From the NCBI GenBank assembly GCA_937864925.1, contig CALMFH010000288.1, positions 1 to 58,498 on the forward strand: a stretch of 58,498 nt of DNA, written 5' to 3'. Shown one piece after another: positions 58,138 through 58,498 of the stretch; within the stretch, counting starts at the first letter, position 1; each line of letters starts with the position of its first letter. The notes under the pieces were generated by a model. The model worked only from the letters and a program-made list of their open reading frames with translations, ran no database searches and was not told the origin of the DNA. The position numbers were made by a program, and so were the translations under genes. The DNA comes from an uncultured Alphaproteobacteria bacterium (GTDB taxonomy: Bacteria > Pseudomonadota > Alphaproteobacteria > Rhizobiales > Ancalomicrobiaceae).

Positions 58138-58498
58138 ATGACCCAGGCGACCCAGGATCTGATCCGCTACGACATTCTGGTGCAGGACGCGTTGCGCGGC
58201 GTCGTCCGCAAGGTCCTCGGCGAGGTGGCCAAGACCGGGCTTCCCGGTGACCATCATTTCTACGTCTCGTTCGACACCATGCATCCCGGCGTGCGCCTCT
58301 CCGGCCGGCTGCGCCAGCGCTATCCGACCGAGATGACCGTGGTGCTGCAGCACCAGTTCTGGGACCTCCAGGTCGACGACGCGCATTTCGAGGTGGGTCT
58401 GTCCTTCGGCGGCATTCCCGAACGCCTCTACGTCCCCTTCGCCTCGGTGAAGGGCTTCGTCGATCCCTCGGTCGAGTTCGGCCTGCAGTTCGAGGTCG
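58138..58498 (+). CDS. sspB: SspB, ClpXP adaptor for tmRNA-tagged proteins (partial)
   Basis: The first 120 codons of an alphaproteobacterial SspB; the gene runs off the window. Recognisable segments are LIRYDILVQDALRGVVRKVL at the start, HHFYVSFDTMHPGVRLSGRL near 40, MTVVLQHQFWDL near 68 and FGGIPERLYVPFASVKGFVD near 92. SspB binds the ssrA tag and delivers tagged proteins to ClpXP. The ssrA gene lies directly upstream, so the tag RNA and its reader are neighbours. The C-terminal ClpX-binding tail is outside the window. Confidence 0.93.
   Translation, partial: MTQATQDLIRYDILVQDALRGVVRKVLGEVAKTGLPGDHHFYVSFDTMHPGVRLSGRLRQRYPTEMTVVLQHQFWDLQVDDAHFEVGLSFGGIPERLYVPFASVKGFVDPSVEFGLQFEV

Overview
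The window looks like chromosomal core DNA of a high-GC alphaproteobacterium, most likely of the order Hyphomicrobiales (Rhizobiales). The reasons are a circularly permuted (two-piece) tmRNA gene encoding an ANDNYAPVAVAA tag, an alpha-type SspB next to it, a bacterial phosphatidylcholine synthase, an FtsZ with a very long linker, and the gene orders thyA-folA-hflK-hflC-DUF2065-degP and recN-bamD-lpxC-ftsZ. No genus can be fixed by eye. No insertion sequence, prophage or CRISPR array was recognised.

Layout. 1-13437 is mixed housekeeping and accessory DNA: the end of a PHA depolymerase, a cytochrome b561, an SDR, an AlkD-like protein, two wall-related secreted proteins (a polysaccharide deacetylase and an extensin-family lipoprotein), a PLP decarboxylase, phosphatidylcholine synthase, a TerB/J-domain protein, an amidase-transglycosylase pair, RNase P RNA and a Gfo/Idh/MocA oxidoreductase. 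13849-24946 is the first half of the division and cell-wall (dcw) cluster on the + strand: rsmH-ftsL-ftsI-murE-murF-mraY-murD-ftsW-murG, without mraZ. 24951-40261 holds the second half, murC-murB-ddl-ftsQ-ftsA-ftsZ-lpxC-bamD-recN-ligA, complete and in normal internal order but on the - strand. The 3' end of ligA lies 4 bp from the 3' end of murG. This is best read as one inversion of the murC-ligA block.

40610-43370 holds a small membrane protein, a LuxR-type regulator and a membrane protein of unknown function. 43522-46145 is the acetolactate synthase operon ilvB-ilvN, preceded by a complete attenuator: promoter, a 17-residue leader peptide with consecutive Ile-Leu-Val-Val-Val codons, and a strong terminator. 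Next come an orphan ParA-like ATPase, miaA, serB, the envelope proteolysis block degP-DUF2065-hflC-hflK, the folate/dTMP block folA-GNAT-thyA, small accessory enzymes, a LysR regulator, a DUF1127 protein, tmRNA and the start of sspB.

The most notable unexplained structure is a roughly 123-bp intergenic element present four times (142-264, 8871-8993, 12323-12445 inverted, 28189-28311). Each copy has a conserved GC-rich core flanked by two long palindromes whose arms change in a compensatory way between copies. All four lie in junctions between converging transcription units and touch or nearly touch a stop codon. The other main observations are the dcw inversion, the ilv attenuator, a duplicated-hairpin elaboration inside RNase P RNA, and an AT-rich insert with an XRE regulator between recN and ligA.
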